A program made the translations under genes and the position numbers. A stretch of 64,000 bases of DNA from Desulfovibrio psychrotolerans. GTDB lineage: Bacteria > Desulfobacterota > Desulfovibrionia > Desulfovibrionales > Desulfovibrionaceae. Position 1 is the first letter of the stretch. Each line of letters begins with the position of its first letter. The DNA lies in assembly GCF_013340305.1 (NCBI RefSeq), contig NZ_BLVP01000008.1:1-64000 (forward strand), written 5' to 3'. A model generated the notes under the pieces. The model ran no database searches. It was not told the DNA's origin and saw only the letters and a list, made by a program, of their open reading frames with translations. Shown piece by piece: positions 7,827 through 15,883 of the stretch.

Positions 7827-9014
7827 CTAGTCATAGCGTTTTGCAATAAGGAGTAATTCTTTTACCTTTCTTGTTCGATCGCCTTGTCTTCCCATAGTCA
7901 TATGATCATGGTCCATGACTCGCTCGGAAAATGAGTATTGGGCCATGCTCTTCTTCATTAATGCTCTTAAATCTTTAAGTTCGATCATGCCAGTATTGCT
8001 ATAGCTTAAAACTAAGTTGCTGTTTGAATGTTTTACACCGTCAAAGAGTTGTTTAAATGCATCTCTAACTTTTGATTTTATACAAAATGGAGACTGGTGC
8101 CTGTCAACGCGATATCTCCCCTTAACGCACTTCCCTCCACGTAGTTGAATTTCTGGATAGTCATACAGGACAAGTGTTTCGATTGCGTGGTAGAATCTGC
8201 TGTAATGAACAAAGCAGTAGGGTGGATCAGCGTAAATGGTGCACTTTGGAAGTGTATTTAGTCTTTCTACATAATCAAGAGAAGTAATTTCGTGATTGTA
8301 AATGGGGGGCGAGTCAGGCAGTGTTGTTATCGATGAATTGTATTTTGTCAAAAAATACGATGAAAATTCCCGTTTTCTATATGTGAGTATGTCGTCCAGC
8401 GAGCTCTTGCTCTTGGCATCGCGGTATTGAGCATAATGGCCAGTCCCTTGGCTGCAGTAGGCCATAGCATACATAACAGATGATAAGATCAAGTTATAAA
8501 AGCTGCTGTTTTGATATCTGTCTGCAACTTCTTTTAATGCATCTATCCACAAACACTGTTCCGCGCTCCACCACGTGCCAGAGTAGTATTTTGTAAATAG
8601 ATGATATGGAGAGTCGTAGTGTTTAGATATAAAATCTCGAGACTGCGATTCGATCGTGTTGAACTGTTTGATTGAGCGGACCTTGTCGTACGTAAAATTT
8701 ATACCATAGCGCTGTGCGTTATTTGCAACCAGCAGTTGTGCTTGCTCGACAAGTTCATGTCCTTGAGGAATTTCAGGCTCTTTCCAGGCGGTTAAGTATG
8801 CATGGCTAATGACTCCAGAATAGGCCTGAATGTCGTTCGACAATATATCTACCTGTCCACGAAGAGCCCCGGACAGACTGCATGATCCTGCAAACAGATC
8901 ACAAATTCCGCCACCATCGTATGCAGTGTTGATAGCTTCAATGACAAAAGAGATTAGTTTGCTTTTTGACCCCATGTACTTAATATACTGCGGGTAGCTT
9001 TGAGGTTGTAACAT
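7827..9014 (-). CDS. D12-class N6-adenine DNA methyltransferase (395 aa)
   Basis: The modification half of the restriction-modification pair. Starts with the D12-type Y-M-G-S-K-S-K-L stretch, then SAM motif I DLFAGS at residues 39-44 and catalytic motif IV DPPY at 263-266 followed by a C-F-V-H-Y-S-R-F-Y-H-type loop. Motif order I to IV is the alpha/D12 class (Dam, EcoRV-type). ATG 9014 has AGGACT 6 bases upstream; the frame stays open to 9089 without a better site. No controller (C) protein gene is visible near either gene. Confidence 0.85.
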   Translation of the reverse strand: MLQPQSYPQYIKYMGSKSKLISFVIEAINTAYDGGGICDLFAGSCSLSGALRGQVDILSNDIQAYSGVISHAYLTAWKEPEIPQGHELVEQAQLLVANNAQRYGINFTYDKVRSIKQFNTIESQSRDFISKHYDSPYHLFTKYYSGTWWSAEQCLWIDALKEVADRYQNSSFYNLILSSVMYAMAYCSQGTGHYAQYRDAKSKSSLDDILTYRKREFSSYFLTKYNSSITTLPDSPPIYNHEITSLDYVERLNTLPKCTIYADPPYCFVHYSRFYHAIETLVLYDYPEIQLRGGKCVKGRYRVDRHQSPFCIKSKVRDAFKQLFDGVKHSNSNLVLSYSNTGMIELKDLRALMKKSMAQYSFSERVMDHDHMTMGRQGDRTRKVKELLLIAKRYD

Positions 9015-9479
9015 TGTAGTCCTGAATTCTTTCAATAGATTTACAGAGACACCTTCTTCATAAAAAAGCCAGAAACTCGAACAGAGCAACTGGCTAATAA
9101 ACCGATTAGGGCGTCACGCTTGTTTATTCTATTATGTAAGTAGATGGTGAAAAAATCAAGCAAATAAAAAATGATTAGAAATTATAGGTTTTTACAGGCG
9201 TGCCTTGGAACTGCCCCTCTCCATAGCCTCAAGGTTATGCAGTCGTATCGCTGGATATAATTTTTCAGCAATGCTTGCCTAAGTGCGCTATTTCTGCTTG
9301 CTGGGTGCTTTCATGCTCGTATTGGATTGCCGCTTGCGATGCCTGTGGCGTTTCCATTCGGATTTAGACTGGCTGCTGGTTGGCGGCCCCCCCCAGTCCA
9401 GGAGTAGTTAGTTTTGGTGTGATTAAAAGTTGACCCTGTGATGTACTCGCAATCAACTGGTTCTCGGCTTAGTAGTTTA
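9015..9479. other. intergenic region, no gene recognised
   Basis: Short region ahead of the IS66 remnant. The first part holds the methyltransferase promoter. The part from about 9300 may be decayed insertion-sequence DNA, but I could not assign it. Confidence 0.3.
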
Positions 9480-9655
9480 TACAAAATCTTAAATCCAAAG
9501 CCGTCAGCCGGGTATGTCCTGGCTTCCAAGTTTGTGGACGGGCTGCCGTTTTATCGCCAAGAGTGCATGTTCGCCAGATTGGGCTTGGATGTTTCCAGGA
9601 GTACCATGTGTGGCTGGGCTTTGCGGGTTGCACAACCTCTGCAACGCAAAACTAT
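9480..9655 (+). pseudogene. IS66-family transposase remnant
   Basis: The translated stretch S-A-G-Y-V-L-A-S-K-F-V-D-G-L-P-F-Y-R-Q-E and the following L-G-L-D-V-S-R-S-T-M-C-G-W match the central part of IS66 TnpC (S-K-Y-x-D-x-L-P-L-Y-R-Q-E). Only about 50-60 residues remain; both flanks lose similarity and no terminal inverted repeats are visible. It shows that an IS66 element was once present between the two cargo blocks. Confidence 0.6.
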
Positions 9656-9797
9656 CGAATTCTCACGAAGCGGGCAGAACGGTTGCCGCATCCTGGATCA
9701 TTTTCGGAGGCGAACCAGGGCCACTAAGCGCGGCCAATGCGCGAAGCATGGGTGGCCAACGTCAGTCCTTTAGCGTGCGTATAAATCAGGGAGGAAT

Positions 9798-12452
9798 ATG
9801 AGCGATCAATACACCTACGCGAGATTTTGGCGCTGCGCGCTACAGGTCAATCCTGTCGGCTACAACGGCACCTACAGAGGAGCCGATCACGGGCTGGATG
9901 AGGGCGGTTACAACCAAGCTCTGCTTCAAAAATGCCTTCAGCTGGATATCAAAGTTGTCGGTTTAGCCGACCACGGCAGCGTGGCCAGCGTCGATGCTTT
10001 GCGTCAGGTGTTACAGCCGCACGGGATCGTGGTGTTTCCCGGCTTCGAGATTGCCTCGAACGACAAGACGCACTACGTCTGTCTCTTCCCCGAGGATACC
10101 ACGGTGCAGCAGCTTGATCGCTACCTTGGCAACCTCAAGCTGTATGACCCAGCGGATGGCATCCGGCCTTCTCGGCTGAGTTCGGAAGAGCTGATCCAAG
10201 AGGTCGATCTACTGGGCGGGTTCATCTACGCTGCACATTGCACACTGGCCAGCGGGCTGCTGAAAAACCGTCTGAACCACGTATGGAAGCATCCCAAGCT
10301 GCGCGCGGCCCAGATTCCGGGGTCGATAGACGGCTTGACAGGCATCGAGGGGGACTTCTATCGCAAGGTGTTCTTGAACAAGGACGACAGCTACTGGCGC
10401 GAGCGCCCTGTGGCAGCGATCAATGCCCAGGATGTAGCCAAACCTGATGACTTGGATCAGCCGAGCGCTACGTGCTTCATCAAGATGACACGGCCCACTT
10501 TCGCTGCGTTCAAGGTCGCCTTCCTCGATCCGGGATCGCGTATCCGGCTCAACTCGCAGCAGGCCCAAAGCCCCATTGGCAAGCTGCTACGCATGACGGT
10601 GGCCGGTGGCTACCTTGATGGCGTCCGGGTGAATTTTTCCGATCATCTCAACACGGTGATCGGCGGCCGTGGAACGGGTAAGTCAACCCTGCTTGAATGC
10701 CTGCGTTTCGCCTTGGACTTGCCGCCCAAAGGAAAACAGGCTCAGAAGCTCTACCAAGAGATCATCAAGGAGAACCTTGGTCGCTCGGCTGGTCGGGTCG
10801 AGCTGACAGTGGTGTCCTCTGCCCAGAACGGCAAGCAGTACACCATCTCGCGCCGTCATGGCGAACCGCCGATGATGCGTGACATGGATGGCAATGTCTC
10901 TACCCTGCTCCCGCGCGACTTGCTGCCGGGTATCGATATCTACGGGCAGAACGAGATTTACGAGCTGGCCCAAGATGAAACCAGCCGGGTTCAGTTGCTG
11001 GATCGCTTTCTTCCTCAATACGGGGAGTACGAGGCGAAGAGCGCCGACGTGCATAAGCGCTTGAAGGACAACCAGCAGAAGCTCACGAAGGCCCTGAACG
11101 ACCTTGACGATCTCAATGTACAGGTTGGGCGCTTGCCCAAGCTGGAAGAACAGCTTCGCGGTTTTGATGAGTTGGGGATCAAGGAGAAGCTGGCCAAGAC
11201 CTCATTGCTTGCGCGCGAGCGAGAAATTGCCAAGACTGCGACCGATGGCGTGCAGAGCTTGCGCGACGCGCTTTCAGACCTGCGTGATGGCTTGCCTGAT
11301 CTCGACTTCATCAACGATGAGGCCCTTGAGGGGTTACCTGATGCTGCCCAGTTGCTCGCTATGCGCTCTACGCTGGATGGACTCAAGCAGGGATTCTCCC
11401 AGCATCTGACCGCCATGCAGGCCATGCTTGATGACAAGGCAGGACAGTTCACCACCCAGCATGGGGCATGGCAGCAGGCGATTCAGGAGCACGAGGCCGA
11501 GTTGGAGAAGGCGCTGCGGACGCTGCCCGCCACTGCTGGAAAGAGCGGGCAGGAGGTCGGCGTTGCCTATCAGAAGTTGCTGGGGGAGCGCGAGCGTATC
11601 AAGCCGATGAAATCGCGATTGACCACCTATGAGTCCCAGCGCGATACTTTGCGTCAGGAGCGGCGCAATTTGTTGGCCGAGTTATCCGATTTACGTGGGC
11701 AGCGCATACAAGCGTTGCAGAAGGCTGCGAAGAAGCTGAGCAGGCGGCTTGAAGGCAAGCTCAAGGTGGAAATCGTGCCGGAGGCTGACCGCACGCCATT
11801 GCTGACGTTCCTGCTTGGTTGTAAGCTGGACGGTGTAGGTGAAAAGCGGCTTGCGTTCATTGAGGACGCCGAGACGATCAGCCCGTTATCGCTGGCCCAG
11901 TCGATTCAGAAAGGGTCTGCCAACGTGCAACTCGATTGGGGTCTCACACAGATGGTGGCCGACGCACTCACCAAGCTCCAGTCGTCGCAACTCATGGAGC
12001 TGGAGGCATTAGAGCTGGAGCATCGTGTGGACATCTTTTTGAACGTCGCTCACGGCCAAGCTGATCCGGTATTCCGTCCGCTCAACAAGCTCTCCACGGG
12101 CCAGCAGTGCACGGCAATCTTGCACATGCTGCTGCTTGAGAACGTCGATCCCCTTCTGATGGATCAGCCGGAGGACAACCTAGACAACGCCTTCATTGCA
12201 GATCGGATCGTCGCCGAGTTGAGGGAGGCAAAAACTAGTCGGCAGTTCTTGTTCGCAACACACAACGCGAACATCCCGGTGTTTGGGGATGCCGAGTGGA
12301 TTGGAGTGTTCACGGCCGCTGAAAACCAAGGGTGTCTCGGGCTGGAAGCACAAGGCTCGATTGACGTTCCTGTGATTCGAGATCAGGTGGCCAGCATTCT
12401 GGAAGGTGGCCGCGATGCCTTCATCCGGCGCAAAGAGAAGTATGAGTTCTGA
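9798..12452 (+). CDS. PHP domain-SMC-like ATPase (TrlF-like, 884 aa)
   Basis: N-terminal PHP phosphoesterase-like domain (1-230): ADHG at 57-60, PGFE at 81-84 and AAH at 145-147 are typical metal-ligand motifs, but the usual HxH of motif I appears as L-Q-V-N-P. Then an SMC/ABC-type ATPase: Walker A GGRGTGKST at 289-297, coiled coil about 420-680, signature LSTGQQ at 765-770, Walker B PLLMDQPED (Asp789) and an ATHN H-loop. GGGAGGA precedes the ATG. Proteins of this build occur in mobile elements and defence loci; a DNA-sensing nuclease role is inferred. GC content is far higher than in the restriction genes. Confidence 0.8.
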   Translation: MSDQYTYARFWRCALQVNPVGYNGTYRGADHGLDEGGYNQALLQKCLQLDIKVVGLADHGSVASVDALRQVLQPHGIVVFPGFEIASNDKTHYVCLFPEDTTVQQLDRYLGNLKLYDPADGIRPSRLSSEELIQEVDLLGGFIYAAHCTLASGLLKNRLNHVWKHPKLRAAQIPGSIDGLTGIEGDFYRKVFLNKDDSYWRERPVAAINAQDVAKPDDLDQPSATCFIKMTRPTFAAFKVAFLDPGSRIRLNSQQAQSPIGKLLRMTVAGGYLDGVRVNFSDHLNTVIGGRGTGKSTLLECLRFALDLPPKGKQAQKLYQEIIKENLGRSAGRVELTVVSSAQNGKQYTISRRHGEPPMMRDMDGNVSTLLPRDLLPGIDIYGQNEIYELAQDETSRVQLLDRFLPQYGEYEAKSADVHKRLKDNQQKLTKALNDLDDLNVQVGRLPKLEEQLRGFDELGIKEKLAKTSLLAREREIAKTATDGVQSLRDALSDLRDGLPDLDFINDEALEGLPDAAQLLAMRSTLDGLKQGFSQHLTAMQAMLDDKAGQFTTQHGAWQQAIQEHEAELEKALRTLPATAGKSGQEVGVAYQKLLGERERIKPMKSRLTTYESQRDTLRQERRNLLAELSDLRGQRIQALQKAAKKLSRRLEGKLKVEIVPEADRTPLLTFLLGCKLDGVGEKRLAFIEDAETISPLSLAQSIQKGSANVQLDWGLTQMVADALTKLQSSQLMELEALELEHRVDIFLNVAHGQADPVFRPLNKLSTGQQCTAILHMLLLENVDPLLMDQPEDNLDNAFIADRIVAELREAKTSRQFLFATHNANIPVFGDAEWIGVFTAAENQGCLGLEAQGSIDVPVIRDQVASILEGGRDAFIRRKEKYEF

Positions 12453-12730
12453 TGCCCTGCTTCACCGCCTCGCGCTGCGAGGCGGCTTGCTTTTCGGGCT
12501 CACAAGAACAGCTCGGAATGCATTTCTGTTATTCAAGGAAGGGGCCTGTGACGCGAAGAGGGGCAATGATGCTCATGGGGGAATCATCCTCTTGTCCCTT
12601 TATCAGGGGTAGTTATTTCAAGTGACCCAATAGCGTTTGGTACCGGAGTGTAATTGGCTGGCTTTTCAAACTTCTTTCTGACGTTTGCCTTTGTTGGATG
12701 CACCTTTTCAGTGAGGAGGGCCGCTAGCCG

Positions 12731-13186
12731 TTAGCGGCTTTTCTCGTTTTTTGATGCCATATGGATGAGCACACGGCATTCACTAGGGGTTCTCGGTGAG
12801 TTGTCCCTCAGTTTGCGCTTGATCTCCTTTCTCACTCCCTCGAAGCTGCTAGTTTCAACCAGTCCCTTGCTCAAGAGATAGCCTTGGGCTTCTTGGACCC
12901 CTTTTTCTCCCATCCTGTCTTTGAGGTGCTCGTAATGCATGCTGTAGACATGTCTTTCGAGGTTTCTCAGTCGTTTTTCCATGCCTTCCGCTTCGGCTGC
13001 TGCTATGCCCTCAATCCCGCCATTCTCAGCTAGGTATTTCGCGTAGTGCACGACGGCCTCGGATACGAAGTCGTTGAGTTTGATGTCGGGCATCGCCTTG
13101 ATTTTATCCAATATGACAATCGCCTTTTGCGAAAACTCGTAGTTGCGTTTGACCCTGACAGGAGCTTTTTTCATAGGTTTTGACAT
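12731..13186 (-). CDS. ribbon-helix-helix-like protein (151 aa)
   Basis: Residues about 10-45 (V-K-R-N-Y-E-F-S-Q-K-A-I-V-I-L-D-K-I, then L-N-D-F-V-S-E-A-V) resemble a CopG/Arc-type ribbon-helix-helix DNA-binding domain. The remainder is charged and helical, with K/R-rich C-terminal segments. I chose ATG 13186 over the TTG at 13198 because GGAAAA lies upstream of it. It is divergent from rep across a 270-base region, so it may regulate rep or act as a replication/transfer accessory factor. No closer family recognised. Confidence 0.55.
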   Translation of the reverse strand: MSKPMKKAPVRVKRNYEFSQKAIVILDKIKAMPDIKLNDFVSEAVVHYAKYLAENGGIEGIAAAEAEGMEKRLRNLERHVYSMHYEHLKDRMGEKGVQEAQGYLLSKGLVETSSFEGVRKEIKRKLRDNSPRTPSECRVLIHMASKNEKSR

Positions 13187-13455
13187 AGATTTTTCCAAGG
13201 TTTATTGATGGTAGGTTTTTCCTATGGAGTTTTCTATGGATACACAATGCGTGAAGTGCGAGCTAGAAAAAATTTGAGGAGGTGGTTCTTTGTTGTCTTA
13301 ACATCTTGAATTAAAGAGTGATTATGTAGTTTTTCGTGTGGGCGAAAATGGAATCGTTTTAACCCGCGAACCGCCGGAGTGGGATCTCGTTTGTTCGAGT
13401 GTGCACCACAGTAAGTGTACGTCACGAAGCTTCGGCAAAGTAGCGAGTTAAGACA
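13187..13455. promoter_or_regulatory. divergent rep/RHH control region, candidate replication origin
   Basis: The intergenic space between a Rep protein and a divergent DNA-binding protein is the usual place for a rolling-circle origin and its operators. The sequence is AT-rich on the left, with several short inverted repeats on the right (around 13360-13430). No nick site could be identified by eye. Confidence 0.3.
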
Positions 13456-14280
13456 ATGACTGAAAAGTACATGCAGGTAACGATTCATGGTGATTGCTGC
13501 ACTTGGCGTGAGGTAGCGATTCGCAAGAGCCGTGAGGACGGCTGCGCGAAGGGGAAAAATAGTAAGAAAGGTGATCTGGAAATCACTGAGAGTGAACGAC
13601 TGGCAAAAAGAGCTCGTCGGCAGAAGGTCGCTTTAATTAGGTTGCTGTCAGCTCTGTCGGAGAAGCCCTACTGGTTCATAACGTTGGGATTTGATCGTTC
13701 GGAATGGCCAGAGATATCCGTGGTCGAAGCTAAACGGATTTTTGACAACTTCGCGCGCGGGGTGCGTCGGAAATTTCCGGCATGCTGGTTCGTGTATAAA
13801 ATGGAATGGTCCCCCACCGCGCGATATCATTTTCATTTGATGGGCAGGTGTAGGGCTAAGATTGGGAAAAGAGAGCTGTATCAGTCGCTGTTCATGCTAT
13901 GGGGTAGGTTGGTCCGCTGGGGCTCTGAAAGTGTCCATATAGTTAAATGTGATTTTTCAAGGCACTTTGGCTATATTACAAAGCGTGAGAAATGGAATAA
14001 TGAGATAAAGCTGATAGGTGATGCAGGTAAATGCCGTACCTTTGGTGTAATCAATAGGGCAAAGCTGCCATTGCTTAAGAAAGAAGGTGTTGTACTGACT
14101 GTTGATCAGTGGAAGTTTGTAAGGAACAGGCTGATCGTGTATCACAAAAAGAATTCCAAAAGTATGAATTATCATAAAAGAGTATTTAACTCATCCGGAA
14201 TTCTCGCATATACTCCCAGAAAAATTATTGAAGAATCAATTGCTCTGGCCGTTGAGCAGTCATATCAAGATGTGAGGTAG
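13456..14280 (+). CDS. rep: HUH-endonuclease replication initiator (274 aa)
   Basis: Rolling-circle-type replication initiator. Motif 1 FITL at 74-77, motif 2 His125-Phe-His127 (HFH, the metal-binding HUH pair), and motif 3 Tyr173-Ile-Thr-Lys176 (YxxK, one catalytic tyrosine) are all present in the right order. A single tyrosine plus YxxK fits small plasmid, filamentous-phage or CRESS-type Reps rather than two-tyrosine PhiX174-type. It is the first gene of rep-xis-int, with the next start 4 bases after its stop. The weak ribosome-binding site at ATG 13456 leaves the exact start open (ATG 13471 is also possible). Confidence 0.75.
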   Translation: MTEKYMQVTIHGDCCTWREVAIRKSREDGCAKGKNSKKGDLEITESERLAKRARRQKVALIRLLSALSEKPYWFITLGFDRSEWPEISVVEAKRIFDNFARGVRRKFPACWFVYKMEWSPTARYHFHLMGRCRAKIGKRELYQSLFMLWGRLVRWGSESVHIVKCDFSRHFGYITKREKWNNEIKLIGDAGKCRTFGVINRAKLPLLKKEGVVLTVDQWKFVRNRLIVYHKKNSKSMNYHKRVFNSSGILAYTPRKIIEESIALAVEQSYQDVR

Positions 14281-14283
14281 GCT

Positions 14284-14673
14284 ATGTCCACCTCGTGCCT
14301 GACGTATAGCGAGCTGGCAGAGCATCTTAAGCTCAGTAATGGCACTGTCAGAAACAATTGGCGAGAGTATCCGCATTACTTTGTCACCCCAAATGGCTGG
14401 ATAGATAGGAATCTAAAGTCAGCTCGGTTTGATTTGAATGAAGTAATAGCGTATTGTAGAGAGAAAAATAACAACGAGGTGTATCATGGCAGTCAGAGAA
14501 TACAAAGGGAAGGGCGGGAATTACAAGGCCTACTTCAAGTTAAAAGGAAAGCAGTACAGCCAAGTTGTCAAAACAAAAAGAGAAGGGGAGGAGTGGATCG
14601 TACAGGAAAGGAAACTGCTGAAAGCGCAATGTCCAGTTCCGAAGCGTTTGATGTACTCCGACGCTGCCCGTAG
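14284..14673 (+). CDS. excisionase-like HTH protein overlapping the integrase (129 aa)
   Basis: Residues 6-62 (L-T-Y-S-E-L-A-E-H-L-K-L-S-N-G-T-V) look like a MerR/excisionase-type helix-turn-helix with a following wing. GAGGTAGG lies just before the ATG. The frame runs 188 bases into the integrase gene; the last 60 residues are basic and low-information, probably a by-product of the overlap. Position between rep and int fits an excisionase or directionality factor. It could alternatively be a repressor. Confidence 0.6.
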   Translation: MSTSCLTYSELAEHLKLSNGTVRNNWREYPHYFVTPNGWIDRNLKSARFDLNEVIAYCREKNNNEVYHGSQRIQREGRELQGLLQVKRKAVQPSCQNKKRRGGVDRTGKETAESAMSSSEAFDVLRRCP

Positions 14674-15556
14674 GTATTTGTGTGATTGCAAAGCGAGGAT
14701 GCAGCCTACAACGGTGGCCGAAAAGTATGCCCATCTTACTGAATTCGGGACTTATACTGGTGGGGATATCGCTGTCGAAGGGGTTACGGTGAGCTTCGCA
14801 AAGAAGTTCATTGCTCATACGCAGGCGGAGAAGGGGAACAAGTCGGCAAACAGGAGGCTGCGAACCATGAAAGCGTGTTGGAACTGGTTCAAGGATGAAC
14901 AGCCAGATAATCCATGGAAGAATATTTCCATGTACCCGGAAGAGGAGGTTGCTAAGTATGTCCCCCCGCCAGAGGACGTAGCTGCCGTTCGTTTGGCAGC
15001 GGCCCCGTGGCAGCAGCAGTTCCTTGATGTTCTGCTAACCACCGGCGCACGGTTGGGGGAGATCATGAATCTCACATGGGAAGACGTAAATTTAGAACGC
15101 AAAAGGCTGTCACTTTGGACCCGAAAGCGTAAGGGAGGTGCCAAGCAGTCACGCATTTTACCCATTTCGCCGAAGTGTTTGCCCATATTCAAGCAGCTTT
15201 GGGAAGAGCGTGATCGGCAGAGCCGATTTGTCTTTACCAATCCAGAGACTGGAGGTCAGTTCACCAAGTTGCAACCACGGCTACGCTACATGCTGGAGCG
15301 GCTATGCCGAAAGGTTGGCGTAAAGCCCTTTGGGTTCCATAGCCTGCGTCATTATGTGTCACAGCGTTTGATGGATAGCGGCAAGGCGACGTTGACGGAT
15401 ATTCAGTTGTTGCTTGGTCATCAGCGGGCGACCACGACTGACATCTACCTGCGAAGCTTGTCATCGAGCATTAGTCATCTTGCTGAAATATTAGATGAAG
15501 AAGTTGTGCCGCAGGCACCAGCCCGTCTAAAAAGTATGACCAGACGGTATGACTAG
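14486..15556 (+). CDS. int: tyrosine integrase of the element (356 aa)
   Basis: Catalyses integration at tRNA-Ser. N-terminal arm-binding domain (1-50), SAM-like core-binding domain (about 60-155) and catalytic domain with Arg189 (GARLGE), Lys216 (KRKGG), His285-x-x-Arg288 (HSLRH), His312 (LGHQR) and nucleophile Tyr321 (DIYLRS). GAGGTG sits 6 bases before the ATG. The gene ends 75 bases from the attachment repeat, the standard location. All catalytic residues are intact, so the element may still be mobile. Confidence 0.93.
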   Translation: MAVREYKGKGGNYKAYFKLKGKQYSQVVKTKREGEEWIVQERKLLKAQCPVPKRLMYSDAARRYLCDCKARMQPTTVAEKYAHLTEFGTYTGGDIAVEGVTVSFAKKFIAHTQAEKGNKSANRRLRTMKACWNWFKDEQPDNPWKNISMYPEEEVAKYVPPPEDVAAVRLAAAPWQQQFLDVLLTTGARLGEIMNLTWEDVNLERKRLSLWTRKRKGGAKQSRILPISPKCLPIFKQLWEERDRQSRFVFTNPETGGQFTKLQPRLRYMLERLCRKVGVKPFGFHSLRHYVSQRLMDSGKATLTDIQLLLGHQRATTTDIYLRSLSSSISHLAEILDEEVVPQAPARLKSMTRRYD

Positions 15557-15580
15557 TTTTTACAGATGGGTGAAAACCAT

Positions 15581-15620
15581 AAAAGAAGGGGTTGCATCGT
15601 TTGACGCAACCCCTTCTTTT
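15581..15620. terminator. bidirectional terminator between integrase and tRNA-Ser
   Basis: A perfect 15-bp inverted repeat (AAAAGAAGGGGTTGC and its complement) around a 10-base loop. A-rich and T-rich flanks give a terminator in both directions: for the integrase on the plus strand and for tRNA-Ser on the minus strand. Confidence 0.88.
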
Positions 15621-15630
15621 ATAAGAAATA

Positions 15631-15691
15631 TGGCGATGAGGGAGGGATTCGAACCCTCGATACGCTTTTAAGGCGTATACCCGCTTAGCAG
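15631..15691 (-). repeat. right attachment repeat (61 bp, within tRNA-Ser)
   Basis: Exact copy of 2209-2269. Crossover must lie in this 61-bp identity block, which covers the anticodon loop to the CCA end of the tRNA. Confidence 0.92.
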
Positions 15692-15724
15692 GCGAGCTCC
15701 TTCGGCCGACTCGGACACCTCACC
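15631..15724 (-). tRNA. tRNA-Ser (anticodon GCT)
   Basis: 94 bases including an encoded CCA. The acceptor stem GGTGAGG/CCTCATC pairs with one G-U. The long variable arm typical of tRNA-Ser and the T arm GGTTCGAATCC are present. The anticodon loop reads CTGCTAA with GCT. Its 3' 61 bases are shared with 2209-2269, so the integrated element restored the tRNA end. Confidence 0.95.
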
Positions 15725-15883
15725 GTAATCCTCAGCCTTGCGGCTGGCGCATGCGGCCACACATGCGAGACAGTGTGTTTACCGGACGCGGTGCTGGCTG
15801 TCAACCTCAAAAGGCAGCGCGGGGGGCGGATGTTTCCGGTGGCCGGCTTCCCGCTCTTCTTCCGCAGCCGCCGCTGTGCGGCA

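Larger units (their letters stand above)
2209..15691. mobile_element. integrative element / defence island in tRNA-Ser (13.4 kb)
   Basis: The element is bounded by 61-bp direct repeats of the tRNA-Ser 3' part (2209-2269 and 15631-15691). The integrase gene sits at the right end beside the intact tRNA. Cargo: an unknown membrane-anchored protein, a DUF2958/small protein/protease-like operon, a second recombinase, a type II restriction-modification pair, an IS66 remnant, a PHP-SMC ATPase, and rep and xis-like genes. No capsid, tail or packaging genes are visible. Base composition shifts sharply between AT-rich (2.4-4.5 and 7.2-9.1 kb) and GC-rich (9.8-12.4 kb) blocks, indicating mosaic origin. 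Confidence 0.85.

Noticed and set aside
13234-13488. 84-codon minus-strand frame in the rep control region
   Set aside because: Overlaps the rep start, no ribosome-binding site and no family pattern; more likely regulatory DNA.
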